From assembly GCA_030066075.1 (NCBI GenBank), contig JASJCH010000008.1, positions 40,286 to 104,285 of the forward strand: a stretch of 64,000 nt of DNA. Direction: 5' to 3'. The position numbers were made by a program, and so were the translations under genes. A model generated the notes under the pieces. That model saw only the letters and a program-made list of their open reading frames with translations, made no database searches and was not told the origin of the DNA. This DNA is from Woeseiaceae bacterium. Its GTDB lineage: Bacteria; Pseudomonadota; Gammaproteobacteria; Steroidobacterales; Woeseiaceae. This document shows, one piece after another, positions 50,872-58,799 of the stretch. The first letter of the stretch is position 1; every line of letters starts with the position of its first letter.

Positions 50872-51708
50872 TCAGATGCTCCTGGCTGTTCCGCGCACAA
50901 TGATACCGCCTTCAGGCGGCACGCAGACGTGTATTCGCCCCGGCATGCCGATGGCCGCGCCCTGGACTACGTCGAACCCGAAGGGGGGCGTAACGTGGCC
51001 GGCATCGCGCAGGTAACCGCCGAGCGCCGCGGCGGCCGCGCCGGTGGCCGGATCTTCAACGACGCCGCCGACAGGAAACGGGTTGCGCGCATGGAACAGG
51101 TCCTGGTGCTCGCGCCAGACCAACTGCAGCGTCGTCAGCTCTTCGCGCTGCATCAGCGCCCTGAGCGCCTCGAAGTCATAGTCGAGCCTTTCCAGCGTTG
51201 CGCGCCGCGCAACGGCGATCACGTAATGCCAGGCCCCCGCCCAGGCCCTGGCCGGGGGCAGGGCACTATCGAGTTCATCCCGGGACCAGCCGAGGCAGTC
51301 CAGGGCTTCCTGCAGAGCATCGTCGGCTATTGGCGCCTGCCGTGTCGCCACGGAGCGCAGGGACGCATGCATCCGACCGTCGACCAGCTCGGCTGTCACA
51401 GGAACATCGCCGACCGGCGTCTGCAGCGTGTACGTACCTACGCCGTCGCTGTGCCCGAGGACGACGCCGGTTGCGATCGTGGCGTGGCCGCAGAACGAGA
51501 CCTCGATCTCGGGGCTGAAATAGCGGATCGTGCGTCGTGGCCCCCGGGCCGGCGCAACGAAGGCGGTCTCGGAAGCGCCAACGTCCGCCGCGATTCGCTG
51601 CATCTCCGCCGCAGGCGGCAGGCGATCGCCAATCCAGACGCCGGCCGGGTTGCCACCGGTATCGCCTTGCGCGAATGCGGCGAGGTGATGCAGCTGTCCT
51701 CCACTCAT
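50872..51708 (-). CDS. PhzF family isomerase/epimerase
   Basis: 278 aa. HLAAFAQGDTGGNPAGVWIG, then ASETAFVAPARGPRRTIRYF (the 'SETaF' Glu is the catalytic acid in PhzF), FSPEIEVSFCGHATIATGVV and EDPATGAAAAALGGYLRDAG. Family members isomerise small metabolites; the substrate here is unknown. It is the first gene of the four-gene channel operon. The ATG at 51708 is preferred over the longer frame, which covers the tRNA. Promoter overlaps the divergent tRNA region. Confidence 0.87.
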   Translation of the reverse strand: MSGGQLHHLAAFAQGDTGGNPAGVWIGDRLPPAAEMQRIAADVGASETAFVAPARGPRRTIRYFSPEIEVSFCGHATIATGVVLGHSDGVGTYTLQTPVGDVPVTAELVDGRMHASLRSVATRQAPIADDALQEALDCLGWSRDELDSALPPARAWAGAWHYVIAVARRATLERLDYDFEALRALMQREELTTLQLVWREHQDLFHARNPFPVGGVVEDPATGAAAAALGGYLRDAGHVTPPFGFDVVQGAAIGMPGRIHVCVPPEGGIIVRGTARSI

Positions 51709-51758
51709 CGCCCGATTGTAACGGCAAGTACGGATGCCGCGTTGCCGCGGCTGTTCGC

Positions 51759-51764
51759 TATATT
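51759..51764 (+). promoter_or_regulatory. -10 element of tRNA-Ala
   Basis: TATATT, 12 bp before the tRNA's first base. TTGCCG (51742) is too close to be a matched -35 (11 bp). Confidence 0.4.
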
Positions 51765-51776
51765 GGGCCGCACAGT

Positions 51777-51852
51777 GGGGCCGTAGCTCAGCTGGGAGAG
51801 CGCTGCGTTCGCAATGCAGAGGTCGGGAGTTCGATCCTCCTCGGCTCCACCA
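51777..51852 (+). tRNA. tRNA-Ala (anticodon CGC)
   Basis: A 76-nt cloverleaf. The acceptor arm GGGGCCG (51777-51783) pairs with CGGCTCC (51842-51848) with G3:U70, the alanine identity pair. The anticodon loop is TTCGCAA, reading GCG codons. The T arm has GTTCGATC. ACCA is encoded. Confidence 0.96.
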
Positions 51853-51877
51853 CGTCGGAATGTGATATACCCGTCGC

Positions 51878-52267
51878 ATGCAACCACCCCCGAGTTCCCT
51901 GCGCATCGACCGCTGGCTGTACTTCTGCCGTTTCTTCAAGACCCGCAGCAAGGCGACAACGGCCGTTACCGGAGGTCACGTTCGTCTCAACGGCGAGCGC
52001 GCTGCGCCGGGCAACCGCGTCAAGGTGGGTGACCGCATCGACCTCGTGCGCGAGCGGCTCGACTATGCCCTGACCGTGACGGCCATACCGGCGCGGCGTG
52101 GTCCCGCGCCCGAGGCGCGCGCGTGCTATGCGGAGGATGAGACGTCAGTCGCGGAACGGGATGCGAAGACGGCGGCGCTGCGCCAGGACCGCATGCTGAT
52201 GCCCAAGACCGACGGCCGCCCGGACAAGCACACCCGCCGCAAGCTGCGCGAACGACGCGGACGCTGA
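51878..52267 (+). CDS. hslR: Heat-shock protein Hsp15 (S4 domain)
   Basis: 129 aa. RNA-binding S4 protein that rescues 50S subunits carrying stalled nascent chains (HslR knowledge). SLRIDRWLYFCRFFKTRSKA and TAVTGGHVRLNGERAAPGNR are the S4 motif with VKVGDRIDLV. The C-terminus is highly basic (DKHTRRKLRERRGR), as in Hsp15. The start is 25 bp after the tRNA; the ribosome site is weak. A run-on from the tRNA is possible. Confidence 0.92.
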   Translation: MQPPPSSLRIDRWLYFCRFFKTRSKATTAVTGGHVRLNGERAAPGNRVKVGDRIDLVRERLDYALTVTAIPARRGPAPEARACYAEDETSVAERDAKTAALRQDRMLMPKTDGRPDKHTRRKLRERRGR

Positions 52268-52271
52268 CGGG

Positions 52272-53066
52272 TCAGTCGTCCAGGCGAAAACCGGCGTGAC
52301 GCAGTTGCGCGGCGCTGCGATCGAAGGCCGCGCGATCCTCGTAAACGAGTACCACGGCGAATTCGCCGGTGCCTTGCCGAAACCAGTCCAGCTGCACACC
52401 GGGCACGCGCTGCTCCAGGCCGGCGACGAACGCCTCGGCACGGTAGGGTTCGCCGAAGACCAGCAGGGTCGAACGGCCGAACTCGGAGTACAGCCTGTCG
52501 GCAGCACTGGGCGCAGCGGCGCTACCGCCGATGATGTAGTTGAGATGGCGCAGGATATAGCCGCTGTACCACGTGGCGCCCGCCGGGATGTTTTCCCCGT
52601 CCCGGGGGATGCGCTCCGGGCCGTAGTTGTAGGCAGCGAGGGCAAGATGGATGTCGTCGCTGTATCGTTCCAGCATCTCGCGCAGGTAGCGCGCGCCCGC
52701 ATCGATGTTGGTGCAGGGTTCGTAGAGTTGCGACAGGCGATAAATGCCCAGGTGATTGGCTGTCGTCGGCCAGAGAATCTGCATGACCCCATGCGCGTTG
52801 GCTTTCGATCGCGCCATCGGATCGAAGTCGCTCTCACCGCGTGCCACGGCGAGCAGCAGGGTGTAGGGGAGGTCGTAGGCCAGTGCCGCCGCTTTGAAGC
52901 AGGTGTCGTGCGGGAAGCGGTAGCCCGGCACGGACGCGGTTGCAGTGGCGGAGTAGTGACGCCACGCGTCGGCCGGGTTCGACTCGGTGGAAGCCGGCGC
53001 CGCTGCGGTCCAGAGGACCGCAACGAGCGCCAGAGACGCCAGGATTCTGTCCCGTTGGGTCGTCAT
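52272..53066 (-). CDS. Lytic transglycosylase with C-terminal SPOR-like domain
   Basis: 264 aa. Signal MTTQRDRILASLALVAVLWT. SLT domain: LLLAVARGESDFDPMARSKA (catalytic Glu78), NAHGVMQILWPTT and LALAAYNYGPERIP. The rear (about 200-262; AEAFVAGLEQRVPGVQLDWF ... VVLVYEDRAAFDRSAAQL) looks SPOR-like, with a basic/beta sheet pattern. It would cut glycan strands at the division site or envelope. Overlaps the preceding gene by 4 bp and is the last gene of the seven-gene operon. Confidence 0.87.
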   Translation of the reverse strand: MTTQRDRILASLALVAVLWTAAAPASTESNPADAWRHYSATATASVPGYRFPHDTCFKAAALAYDLPYTLLLAVARGESDFDPMARSKANAHGVMQILWPTTANHLGIYRLSQLYEPCTNIDAGARYLREMLERYSDDIHLALAAYNYGPERIPRDGENIPAGATWYSGYILRHLNYIIGGSAAAPSAADRLYSEFGRSTLLVFGEPYRAEAFVAGLEQRVPGVQLDWFRQGTGEFAVVLVYEDRAAFDRSAAQLRHAGFRLDD

Positions 53067-53536
53067 GAGTCGGGCAGCTCCAGGCCGGTGGCGGCGGCAA
53101 TAGTCGACAGCATCGCGTCGCGTTCCGCCTCATCGGAGTAGGCGAAAGCGACCTCGTAGACGCCGTTATCCACCTTGACCACGCGGAAATCGAACCCGGT
53201 CACGGATTCCAGCCGCCGAACGAAACCATCCGCCGCGATACGGCTGCCGAAAGGACTCCAGAAGGCATGCCACTGCGCCGGCGTGGGATCCGGTTCGGGC
53301 ACTGACGTCGTCAAGGGGTCCGGGCGCGGTGCTTCAGCCGCGACGAGTTCGGAAGCTGTTGCAGGCTCGGGATCCGCGGCCGGTTCTGGTGTCGTGCTTG
53401 CCGCCGGCGCCGCCGACGGCGCCTCGGGCTCGACCACTCGTGCTTCAGGCTCACCGAGTCGCGGCACGCCGATAACAAGGAGAATCAGTGCGATGGCCGC
53501 TGCCGAGCCTGTCAGGAATCCCGCGATTCTGGCCAT
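53063..53536 (-). CDS. Single-pass membrane protein with SPOR-like domain
   Basis: 157 aa. One N-terminal span (FLTGSAAAIALILLVIGVPR), a long Pro/Ala/Glu linker (AADPEPATASELVAAEAPRP), and a SPOR-like C-terminus (FWSPFGSRIAADGFVRRLES ... VYEVAFAYSDEAERDAML). The C-terminal fold repeats that of the transglycosylase just downstream. It probably binds denuded peptidoglycan and recruits the enzyme. Overlap of 4 bp with the transglycosylase gene, 9 bp from the preceding gene. Confidence 0.75.
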   Translation of the reverse strand: MARIAGFLTGSAAAIALILLVIGVPRLGEPEARVVEPEAPSAAPAASTTPEPAADPEPATASELVAAEAPRPDPLTTSVPEPDPTPAQWHAFWSPFGSRIAADGFVRRLESVTGFDFRVVKVDNGVYEVAFAYSDEAERDAMLSTIAAATGLELPDS

Positions 53537-53545
53537 GATCTCCTC

Positions 53546-54919
53546 CTAGTAGACGTTCCGGACCTGGATGGCCTGCCAGTCGACGTGCTCTGGTTGCTTG
53601 CGGACGATGCTGGCGAACCGTGTCAGCCATCGCTCGAGCGCTTTTTCGCGCAGGCCGAAGCGCATGGCCGATGTGCAACGTTGCGGCAGCTTCTGAATGT
53701 GCCGCGCCAGGACGTGGGCAGTCTCGCTGTCGCTGACTGCAATCGCATAGTAGGTGTCTGCCTCGGGCGTCATCGTCCATCTCCCGGTTGCCGATGCCGC
53801 ATCCGGCTCGAGGTTTGCTTCCGGCAGCTGCCGGCTCAGCGTGTCGTCGGCGCGCAGGACGCGAGCCTCGGGACGAGATCGGCAGTCATGCTCGGAAAGC
53901 CGGACCAGGCCATGGTGCTTCTGGTGATTCAGGAAAAAGACGACAGCGTCGCGCCTTATGCCGACCTCAAAGGCCACTCCCTTGCCGCCGGATGTTACGA
54001 GCTGGGCCGTCGAGAGCACCGCCTGCGAGCTCGACAATGACTCCAGAGGGTCCGGCTTCGGCGGTGTGAAGCGCACGTAGGCATTGGCCGTCAGGGTTGG
54101 CAGATCGGTAGCAGACCCAACCGGTGCGATGGTCGCCCAGAACTGCGAGAGGCCCGTGTCGACGACGTGCGACTGGCCGTGCAGGATCGCATTGGCGAGC
54201 ACCGGGTCGTCGGTGAACTGCATCGATGCCAGCCCGGCAAGGTTTCTGCGAACCAGCTCGGCCGTGTTTCCGGGCAACTTCTCATCGGCAGGGTTCAAAA
54301 GCACCACGTATTCGCCGACTGTCTGGCGCAGCGACGCGCACGCAAGTTCACGGGCCAGGTCTGCCGCGAGCAGGTCGGACTGCTGGGTGTCGTACGGCGC
54401 CGCGCGGTCCCCGCGGAACCATGGGTCCACCTGCGGCTGCTCCAGGGCATCCTGCTGGCTCTGTGTCAGCGAACCCTGCCAGGTCAGGTCGAAACCGGTC
54501 ACCCAGGTCTGGTCCTCGATGTCGAGCGTGCGCAGATCGATGCGGTACTCCTCGCTGCCCAGGTAGCTGATTTGCAGGCCGATGTAGTAGTCGATCTCAT
54601 TGGCCGTGCAGTCGAGGCGATCATCCGGGTCGCGATCGGCCGCCATGCGAATGCCGGGAGTATCGAAGATTGCCGTCGCGAGCCGGTCGCGCAGTGACAG
54701 CGCGAACGCATTGCTGGCGGCCGCGGGTCGATCATCTGCAAAAACGACGACGCGGATCGATTCGCCGCGGAAACGCGGATGCGAGGACAACTCCCTGACG
54801 AGTGACGGCGCGACGTTTAGCGCAACCCAGGCTTCGGCATCGCGCGGCCTGGCGCTTGCATCAAACGCAAGGACGAGTCCGACGGCGATAATTAGCAGCT
54901 TGATCAGGGAGCGGTCCAT
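53546..54919 (-). CDS. Secreted protein with FlgO/LpoB-like N-terminal fold (unknown)
   Basis: 457 aa. Signal MDRSLIKLLIIAVGLVLAFD. Residues 30-150 resemble FlgO/LpoB/TolB-N-like sheets: VALNVAPSLVRELSSHPRFR, GESIRVVVFADDRPAAASNA and LSLRDRLATAIFDTPGIRMA. The rest is novel and includes ASLRQTVGEYVVLLNPADEK and VAFEVGIRRDAVVFFLNHQK. No catalytic motif. It lies 1 bp after the TolR-like gene in the same operon, so it may be the periplasmic partner of the ion channel. Confidence 0.75.
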   Translation of the reverse strand: MDRSLIKLLIIAVGLVLAFDASARPRDAEAWVALNVAPSLVRELSSHPRFRGESIRVVVFADDRPAAASNAFALSLRDRLATAIFDTPGIRMAADRDPDDRLDCTANEIDYYIGLQISYLGSEEYRIDLRTLDIEDQTWVTGFDLTWQGSLTQSQQDALEQPQVDPWFRGDRAAPYDTQQSDLLAADLARELACASLRQTVGEYVVLLNPADEKLPGNTAELVRRNLAGLASMQFTDDPVLANAILHGQSHVVDTGLSQFWATIAPVGSATDLPTLTANAYVRFTPPKPDPLESLSSSQAVLSTAQLVTSGGKGVAFEVGIRRDAVVFFLNHQKHHGLVRLSEHDCRSRPEARVLRADDTLSRQLPEANLEPDAASATGRWTMTPEADTYYAIAVSDSETAHVLARHIQKLPQRCTSAMRFGLREKALERWLTRFASIVRKQPEHVDWQAIQVRNVY

Positions 54920-54920
54920 G

Positions 54921-55613
54921 TCACTGCTCCAGCCGCAGGTTGCCGTCGGCGCCGATTACGAGGGCGCCGCCGCCCGCCGATTCGATAATGTCGTTCAGCT
55001 CGCGCTGCATGGCGCCCGGCAGAGTGACGCCCCACCGGATTGCCGTCGCGTCGACCTCGGCGGTTCTGAGCAAGGCCCTGACGACGTCGGCCGGCACGGT
55101 GGCGCTGTCCATCTCGTGATACTGGTTGGGCGTCGATGCCTCCCAGAAGCTCATGCGGCCGCCGCTGACGTTCAGTCGTACCGCTGAGTCCTCGCCGAAG
55201 GCATACAGCCCGACGACGCTCCTCGCGACCAGGCGTTTCAGTGCGAGATCCGATTCGAAGCGCAGCGTGAAACCCTCGCGCTCAGGCGTTGGTTCGGGAA
55301 CCGGTTCCATGACGGGCGGCTCGACGGCCACGGGTTCCGGCGCGGGCGCGGGCGGTGATTCGGGAACTGGCGCTGGCGCTGGTTCAGGCTCCGCGACTGG
55401 TTCGGGCACGACCTCGGCGACAGGCTCGGGTACAGCTTCGGTCACGGGTTGCGATGGCCGCAGCGGGATGCTCTGCACGAGCGCAAAGATGACGACCAGG
55501 CAGATTGCGAGTATGGCCATGAAGCGCATGACATCGGTCTGCAAGTCCGCAACCCCGCCACCCTCCGCTTCGACGCCGCGGCGCATGGCGTGCCAGTAGG
55601 GCGAGCGCGTCAC
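54921..55613 (-). CDS. TolR/ExbD/MotB-like single-pass membrane protein
   Basis: 230 aa. Cytoplasmic N-terminus, then a span containing GGGVADLQTDVMRFMAILAI (Asp at the start of the helix, like the proton-carrying Asp of ExbD/TolR/MotB). A long Pro/Glu/Ala linker (about 55-115) and a C-terminal domain (EGFTLRFESDLALKRLVARS to IIESAGGGALVIGADGNLRL) follow. The C-terminal part could resemble TolR or MotB-type periplasmic domains but I do not recognise it. It overlaps the channel gene by 4 bp, the classic pairing. Confidence 0.78.
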   Translation of the reverse strand: MTRSPYWHAMRRGVEAEGGGVADLQTDVMRFMAILAICLVVIFALVQSIPLRPSQPVTEAVPEPVAEVVPEPVAEPEPAPAPVPESPPAPAPEPVAVEPPVMEPVPEPTPEREGFTLRFESDLALKRLVARSVVGLYAFGEDSAVRLNVSGGRMSFWEASTPNQYHEMDSATVPADVVRALLRTAEVDATAIRWGVTLPGAMQRELNDIIESAGGGALVIGADGNLRLEQ

Positions 55614-56227
55614 GGCCGCGTCTCCGCGTGCAGGTATTTCTCGATGCGTTCGAGCGAGTCGCGCATGCTGGACGTGTCAGATCGGGCCTCCCGGTCGTAG
55701 CGGGACTGCAGCCGGGTGCCGAGCGCGATCGCCTTGTACACCCTCATCAGGTAGCCGCCGATGCCGCCAAAGATCGTCGTCGACAAGGCCAGGAGGATGC
55801 CGCCCTCGACCATACGTTCGAGAATCGCGAAGGCGCCTTCCCGGATCGATGCGTCGGGGTCGCCCAGGGCGAAGATCAGCGCGCTGCGCATGCCGATGGC
55901 CGTCCAGATGACGCCCGTACCGAAAAACAGCGTGGTCCAGATGTCCGTGAGCTGGTCGAGTTGCACGATACGGTCGATGCTGCCGTCGGTTTCCAGCAAC
56001 CGGCGAAGCTGGCCGAGCGTGAAGAAGAACACCAGCAGCAGGATGGCAAAGACGGGGATAGAAGAACCGAGGTTCAGGTACGCCCAGTCCAGCCAGCCGC
56101 CGAGGCTCGGCACGCGATGGTCGGCGAACCGGATGACGTCATAACGGCTGAGTACATATAGCAGGGCGCCGCCGCCGACGAGGGTGCCGACTGCGCCGCC
56201 CGTGAAGCCGCGCATGAACCGGTTCAT
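55610..56227 (-). CDS. TolQ/ExbB/MotA-like ion-channel protein
   Basis: 205 aa. Four predicted spans: about 11-28, 55-72, 97-120 and 139-161. WTTLFFGTGVIWTAIGMRSA and MVEGGILLALSTTIFGGIGG are the MotA/ExbB channel helices with Thr and Gly at the pore-facing side. The cytoplasmic helix (DYD-like RYDREARSDTSSMRDSLERI) follows. It forms with the TolR-like neighbour a proton- or sodium-driven motor (family knowledge). It sits centrally in the seven-gene operon. Confidence 0.82.
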   Translation of the reverse strand: MNRFMRGFTGGAVGTLVGGGALLYVLSRYDVIRFADHRVPSLGGWLDWAYLNLGSSIPVFAILLLVFFFTLGQLRRLLETDGSIDRIVQLDQLTDIWTTLFFGTGVIWTAIGMRSALIFALGDPDASIREGAFAILERMVEGGILLALSTTIFGGIGGYLMRVYKAIALGTRLQSRYDREARSDTSSMRDSLERIEKYLHAETRP

Positions 56228-56233
56228 CGCGGG

Positions 56234-56761
56234 CTACCGTCCGGCGGCGCAAGCCGTGCAGGTCGCCTCGAGCACGAGCTCGACTTCCTTGAACAGCTCG
56301 TCGGCGCGGTAGTAACCGCTGTTGTCGAGACTCACCTTGAGCAGACCGCGCTCCTTGTCACCGAGTTCTCGCTCCATGTCGAGCAGCACGCGGTCACGGC
56401 GCGGGCAGGTATGCGAGCAGTTGTTGTAGTCGCCCTGCAGCGTCATGAACTTCACGTTGAAATAGCGGTTGTAGTACTCCTTCGCCTGGCGCTGGCTGAG
56501 AATGCCTTCGTCGGCCGACCAGACCAGGAACTCGCTGAATACGCGCTTGTTCTCGGGTTTGGGATCGCCCTCGGCCGTGCGCAGCAGGTCGTCGTAGTAA
56601 CGATCGAAATGCGCGGCGCAACCGTTGCCGAGCGCGCCTTTGACGTGATCGACGGCGGCGGCCAGGTTACGCGTCTGCGGTCCTTCGCAGGGGGGCGGGG
56701 AGGATGCGCACGACGCGAGGGCGAAAGCGGTGAAAGCGACGAGCAGTGTGGCTGATTTCAT
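56234..56761 (-). CDS. Lipoprotein of unknown function
   Basis: 175 aa. Lipobox ALASCASS. Mature helical part: NLAAAVDHVKGALGNGCAAH, RQAKEYYNRYFNVKFMTLQG, and Cys motif YNNCSHTCPRRDRV, ending EATCTACAAGR. The five or six Cys suggest disulfides. Located 6 bp upstream of the TolQ-like gene and 11 bp after the first gene. Confidence 0.78.
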   Translation of the reverse strand: MKSATLLVAFTAFALASCASSPPPCEGPQTRNLAAAVDHVKGALGNGCAAHFDRYYDDLLRTAEGDPKPENKRVFSEFLVWSADEGILSQRQAKEYYNRYFNVKFMTLQGDYNNCSHTCPRRDRVLLDMERELGDKERGLLKVSLDNSGYYRADELFKEVELVLEATCTACAAGR

Positions 56762-56772
56762 GGCTCGGTCTC

Positions 56773-57597
56773 CTATTGTTCCAGTGGGCTGCGATAGGCC
56801 TGTTCGACGCTGCCCGGCGGCGGGCCGGCGATGACCACATTTGAGGTCTCGTCGCCAAACAGGATCGACTTCACGCCACCCACGATTTCCATCATCTCGG
56901 GGGTGATCGTGCCGAACGACTGGTTGAGTTGTTCGATAAGCGTGGCGCGCGCGATTTCCTCTCGCGTGCGGGCGATCAGCGTGCTGGTCTCTTCCATGTC
57001 GAGGTAGATGTCGGAGGCGAGCACGGCCAGCGACTGGTCAGTGCTGCTGCTCGAGGAGGCAACCAGCTTGTAGTACTGCTTGAAGCGCTCGGACAGGCGC
57101 ATGCCGGAGCGGCCGCGCAGGCTGGGCGATGGCGCGGAAGCACCTTCCGGCGGATTGCCGCCGAGCAGCGTCTCCTGCAGCGTCCACGAGGTCATCTTGT
57201 TGCCCAGTTCGGAGCGCAGGCGTTTCTCGAGGCTCAGGCGCGTGTTGTTGACGGTGTGCTCCATGTCCGGCAGCCGCTCCTCCATGATGCCGAGCATGTC
57301 GAGATAGGTTGCGCCGATCTGCTTGGCGAGGCGCTGGCAGCCGGAGTCATCCTCGGCGCCGTCGCACTTGCTCTCGAGGTACAGCTGTTGCTGCTGGTCC
57401 AGCCGCCCGATGACCTCCTGCAGGCCGGTTTCCATTTCCTGGGCGACCGAGCTGGTCTGGCGCAGGTCCTCGACGACGGTCGTCGGGAACAGCCGGATCG
57501 TGGGCGAGTTAGTGTTGGCGGCGGCGATGCCGGTCGCCGCGAGGGCGAACAGGCACAGCGCAGCGGCGGCCGTGGTTCGTGGAATACAGCGTTCCAT
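56773..57597 (-). CDS. Secreted helical protein; first gene of the operon
   Basis: 274 aa. Signal MERCIPRTTAAAALCLFALA to AAA|NTNSPT. All-alpha after that: VEDLRQTSSVAQEMETGLQE, SLEKRLRSELGNKMTSWTLQ, SDIYLDMEETSTLIARTREE, and a low-complexity Ser-rich loop. It ends with VVIAGPPPGSVEQAYRSPLE. No family recognised. Its 3' neighbour starts 11 bp on. A promoter lies in the 88 bp between it and the AttH-like gene but I see no clear boxes. Confidence 0.75.
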   Translation of the reverse strand: MERCIPRTTAAAALCLFALAATGIAAANTNSPTIRLFPTTVVEDLRQTSSVAQEMETGLQEVIGRLDQQQQLYLESKCDGAEDDSGCQRLAKQIGATYLDMLGIMEERLPDMEHTVNNTRLSLEKRLRSELGNKMTSWTLQETLLGGNPPEGASAPSPSLRGRSGMRLSERFKQYYKLVASSSSSTDQSLAVLASDIYLDMEETSTLIARTREEIARATLIEQLNQSFGTITPEMMEIVGGVKSILFGDETSNVVIAGPPPGSVEQAYRSPLEQ

Positions 57598-57685
57598 AGC
57601 GCCTTCTCCCTTGCTGTTTGTGGCGTGGGATCAAACTACTGCGGTATCGCTGAACGAAAGCTGAATGTTCGAATTGGTGGGGTCT

Positions 57686-58795
57686 TTACTGCGCGTAACC
57701 GGTTAGTTCGACGTACCCGCGCCCGCTGATTCGCTCGCCGTGGCGGCTGCCCTCGACGTCGACGGCGCCTTCCCAGTAACGCACGGTCGTGAAGAGCTCC
57801 TGGTTGGCAATGACCGGTGTCACCGTGACGTCGAGACCGAAGCGCGGCACGGTCACCGCCCACCGCGATGGGTAGGTGCCGCCTTCCGGACTGTCCCACG
57901 TGTCGAGCACCGTTACCTCGACATCCTCCTGGTCGAGGTGGGTCGCCGCGCCGTCAGCGCCGATGAAGGTGCCGCCGCTGTGCGGGTCCTGCGTGCCGTC
58001 GGTCAGGCGCAAACCGTAGAACATCAGGTCGCTGCCGTCGGCAAGCTGCAGCGCAAACCAGTCCCAGCCGACCTGGTCGTCGGCCAGCGCGCTCGTGCTC
58101 CATTCGCGATCGAGCCAGGACATTCCTGAAACCTCGTGTTCCCGACCGTAAACCCGAATCCGACCCTCTGTTTGCAGCCGGGTGATCGAGTAGTAGTACG
58201 ACGCGTTGCCGGGTTGCGATGATTTCTGCGACAGGCCATCGGCGCCGTTCAGAACCGGTGGCTTCTGCGCCCGCAGGGTGACATCGACCGCGAAATCACC
58301 GTCGTCAGCGACCAGCCGCCAGGCGCCGCCGGGTTCCTCGGCAATGAACCAGTCGTCGGCCCACACCCTGAACGGCCGCGCCTGCGCGCCGGCGAGGCCG
58401 AGTGCGCCACGCGCGTAACGCTGCGCCACGAAAAAGCGCTCCTCGTCGGCGTCGGTTACAGCGAGGTGCGCGATGTAGACCTGGTTGGTGCGCCACAGCG
58501 ACTCCGATTCCGGCTTGGTCGGGGCAAGGGCGAAGCGGAATATCGTGAGCTCAAAGCCGAAGCGTCGCCCGTCCTTGTCATCCAGGTTGCCGGTGACGTA
58601 CCACCACTCGTTGCGGAAGTCGGGATGCGGGCCGTGGTCGTCGGGGAACACGAACTCGCGTGGTTCGATTGCCTTCGCATAACCTTCGGCATCGGCGCTC
58701 AGCAGTTCGGCGAGCTGGGACGGCGGCTCGGAGGCCTTGTCGGCATAAACGACCGCGACGGCGAGCAGGGCGAACAGGGTGAAGGTCAGGCGCAT
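57686..58795 (-). CDS. AttH/lipocalin-like (CrtC-type) protein
   Basis: 369 aa, with signal MRLTFTLFALLAVAVVYADK. AttH fold: PDFRNEWWYVTGNLDDKDGR, FGFELTIFRFALAP, NASYYYSITRLQTEGRIRVY, GMSWLDREWSTSALADDQVG, WDWFALQLADGSDLMFYGLR, HGERISGRGYVELTGYAQ. In Agrobacterium attEFGH this accompanies the ABC transporter. It probably binds a hydrophobic substrate. ATG 58795 starts the signal; the gene lies 4 bp from the permease. Confidence 0.87.
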   Translation of the reverse strand: MRLTFTLFALLAVAVVYADKASEPPSQLAELLSADAEGYAKAIEPREFVFPDDHGPHPDFRNEWWYVTGNLDDKDGRRFGFELTIFRFALAPTKPESESLWRTNQVYIAHLAVTDADEERFFVAQRYARGALGLAGAQARPFRVWADDWFIAEEPGGAWRLVADDGDFAVDVTLRAQKPPVLNGADGLSQKSSQPGNASYYYSITRLQTEGRIRVYGREHEVSGMSWLDREWSTSALADDQVGWDWFALQLADGSDLMFYGLRLTDGTQDPHSGGTFIGADGAATHLDQEDVEVTVLDTWDSPEGGTYPSRWAVTVPRFGLDVTVTPVIANQELFTTVRYWEGAVDVEGSRHGERISGRGYVELTGYAQ

Positions 58796-58799
58796 GCTG

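Noticed and set aside
52272..57597. Zorya-type defence system (ZorAB) as an explanation for the MotA/TolQ-like pair
   Set aside because: No ZorC/D/E-like genes, TolQ-like protein lacks the long ZorA tail, and the other members are envelope proteins and a murein hydrolase.
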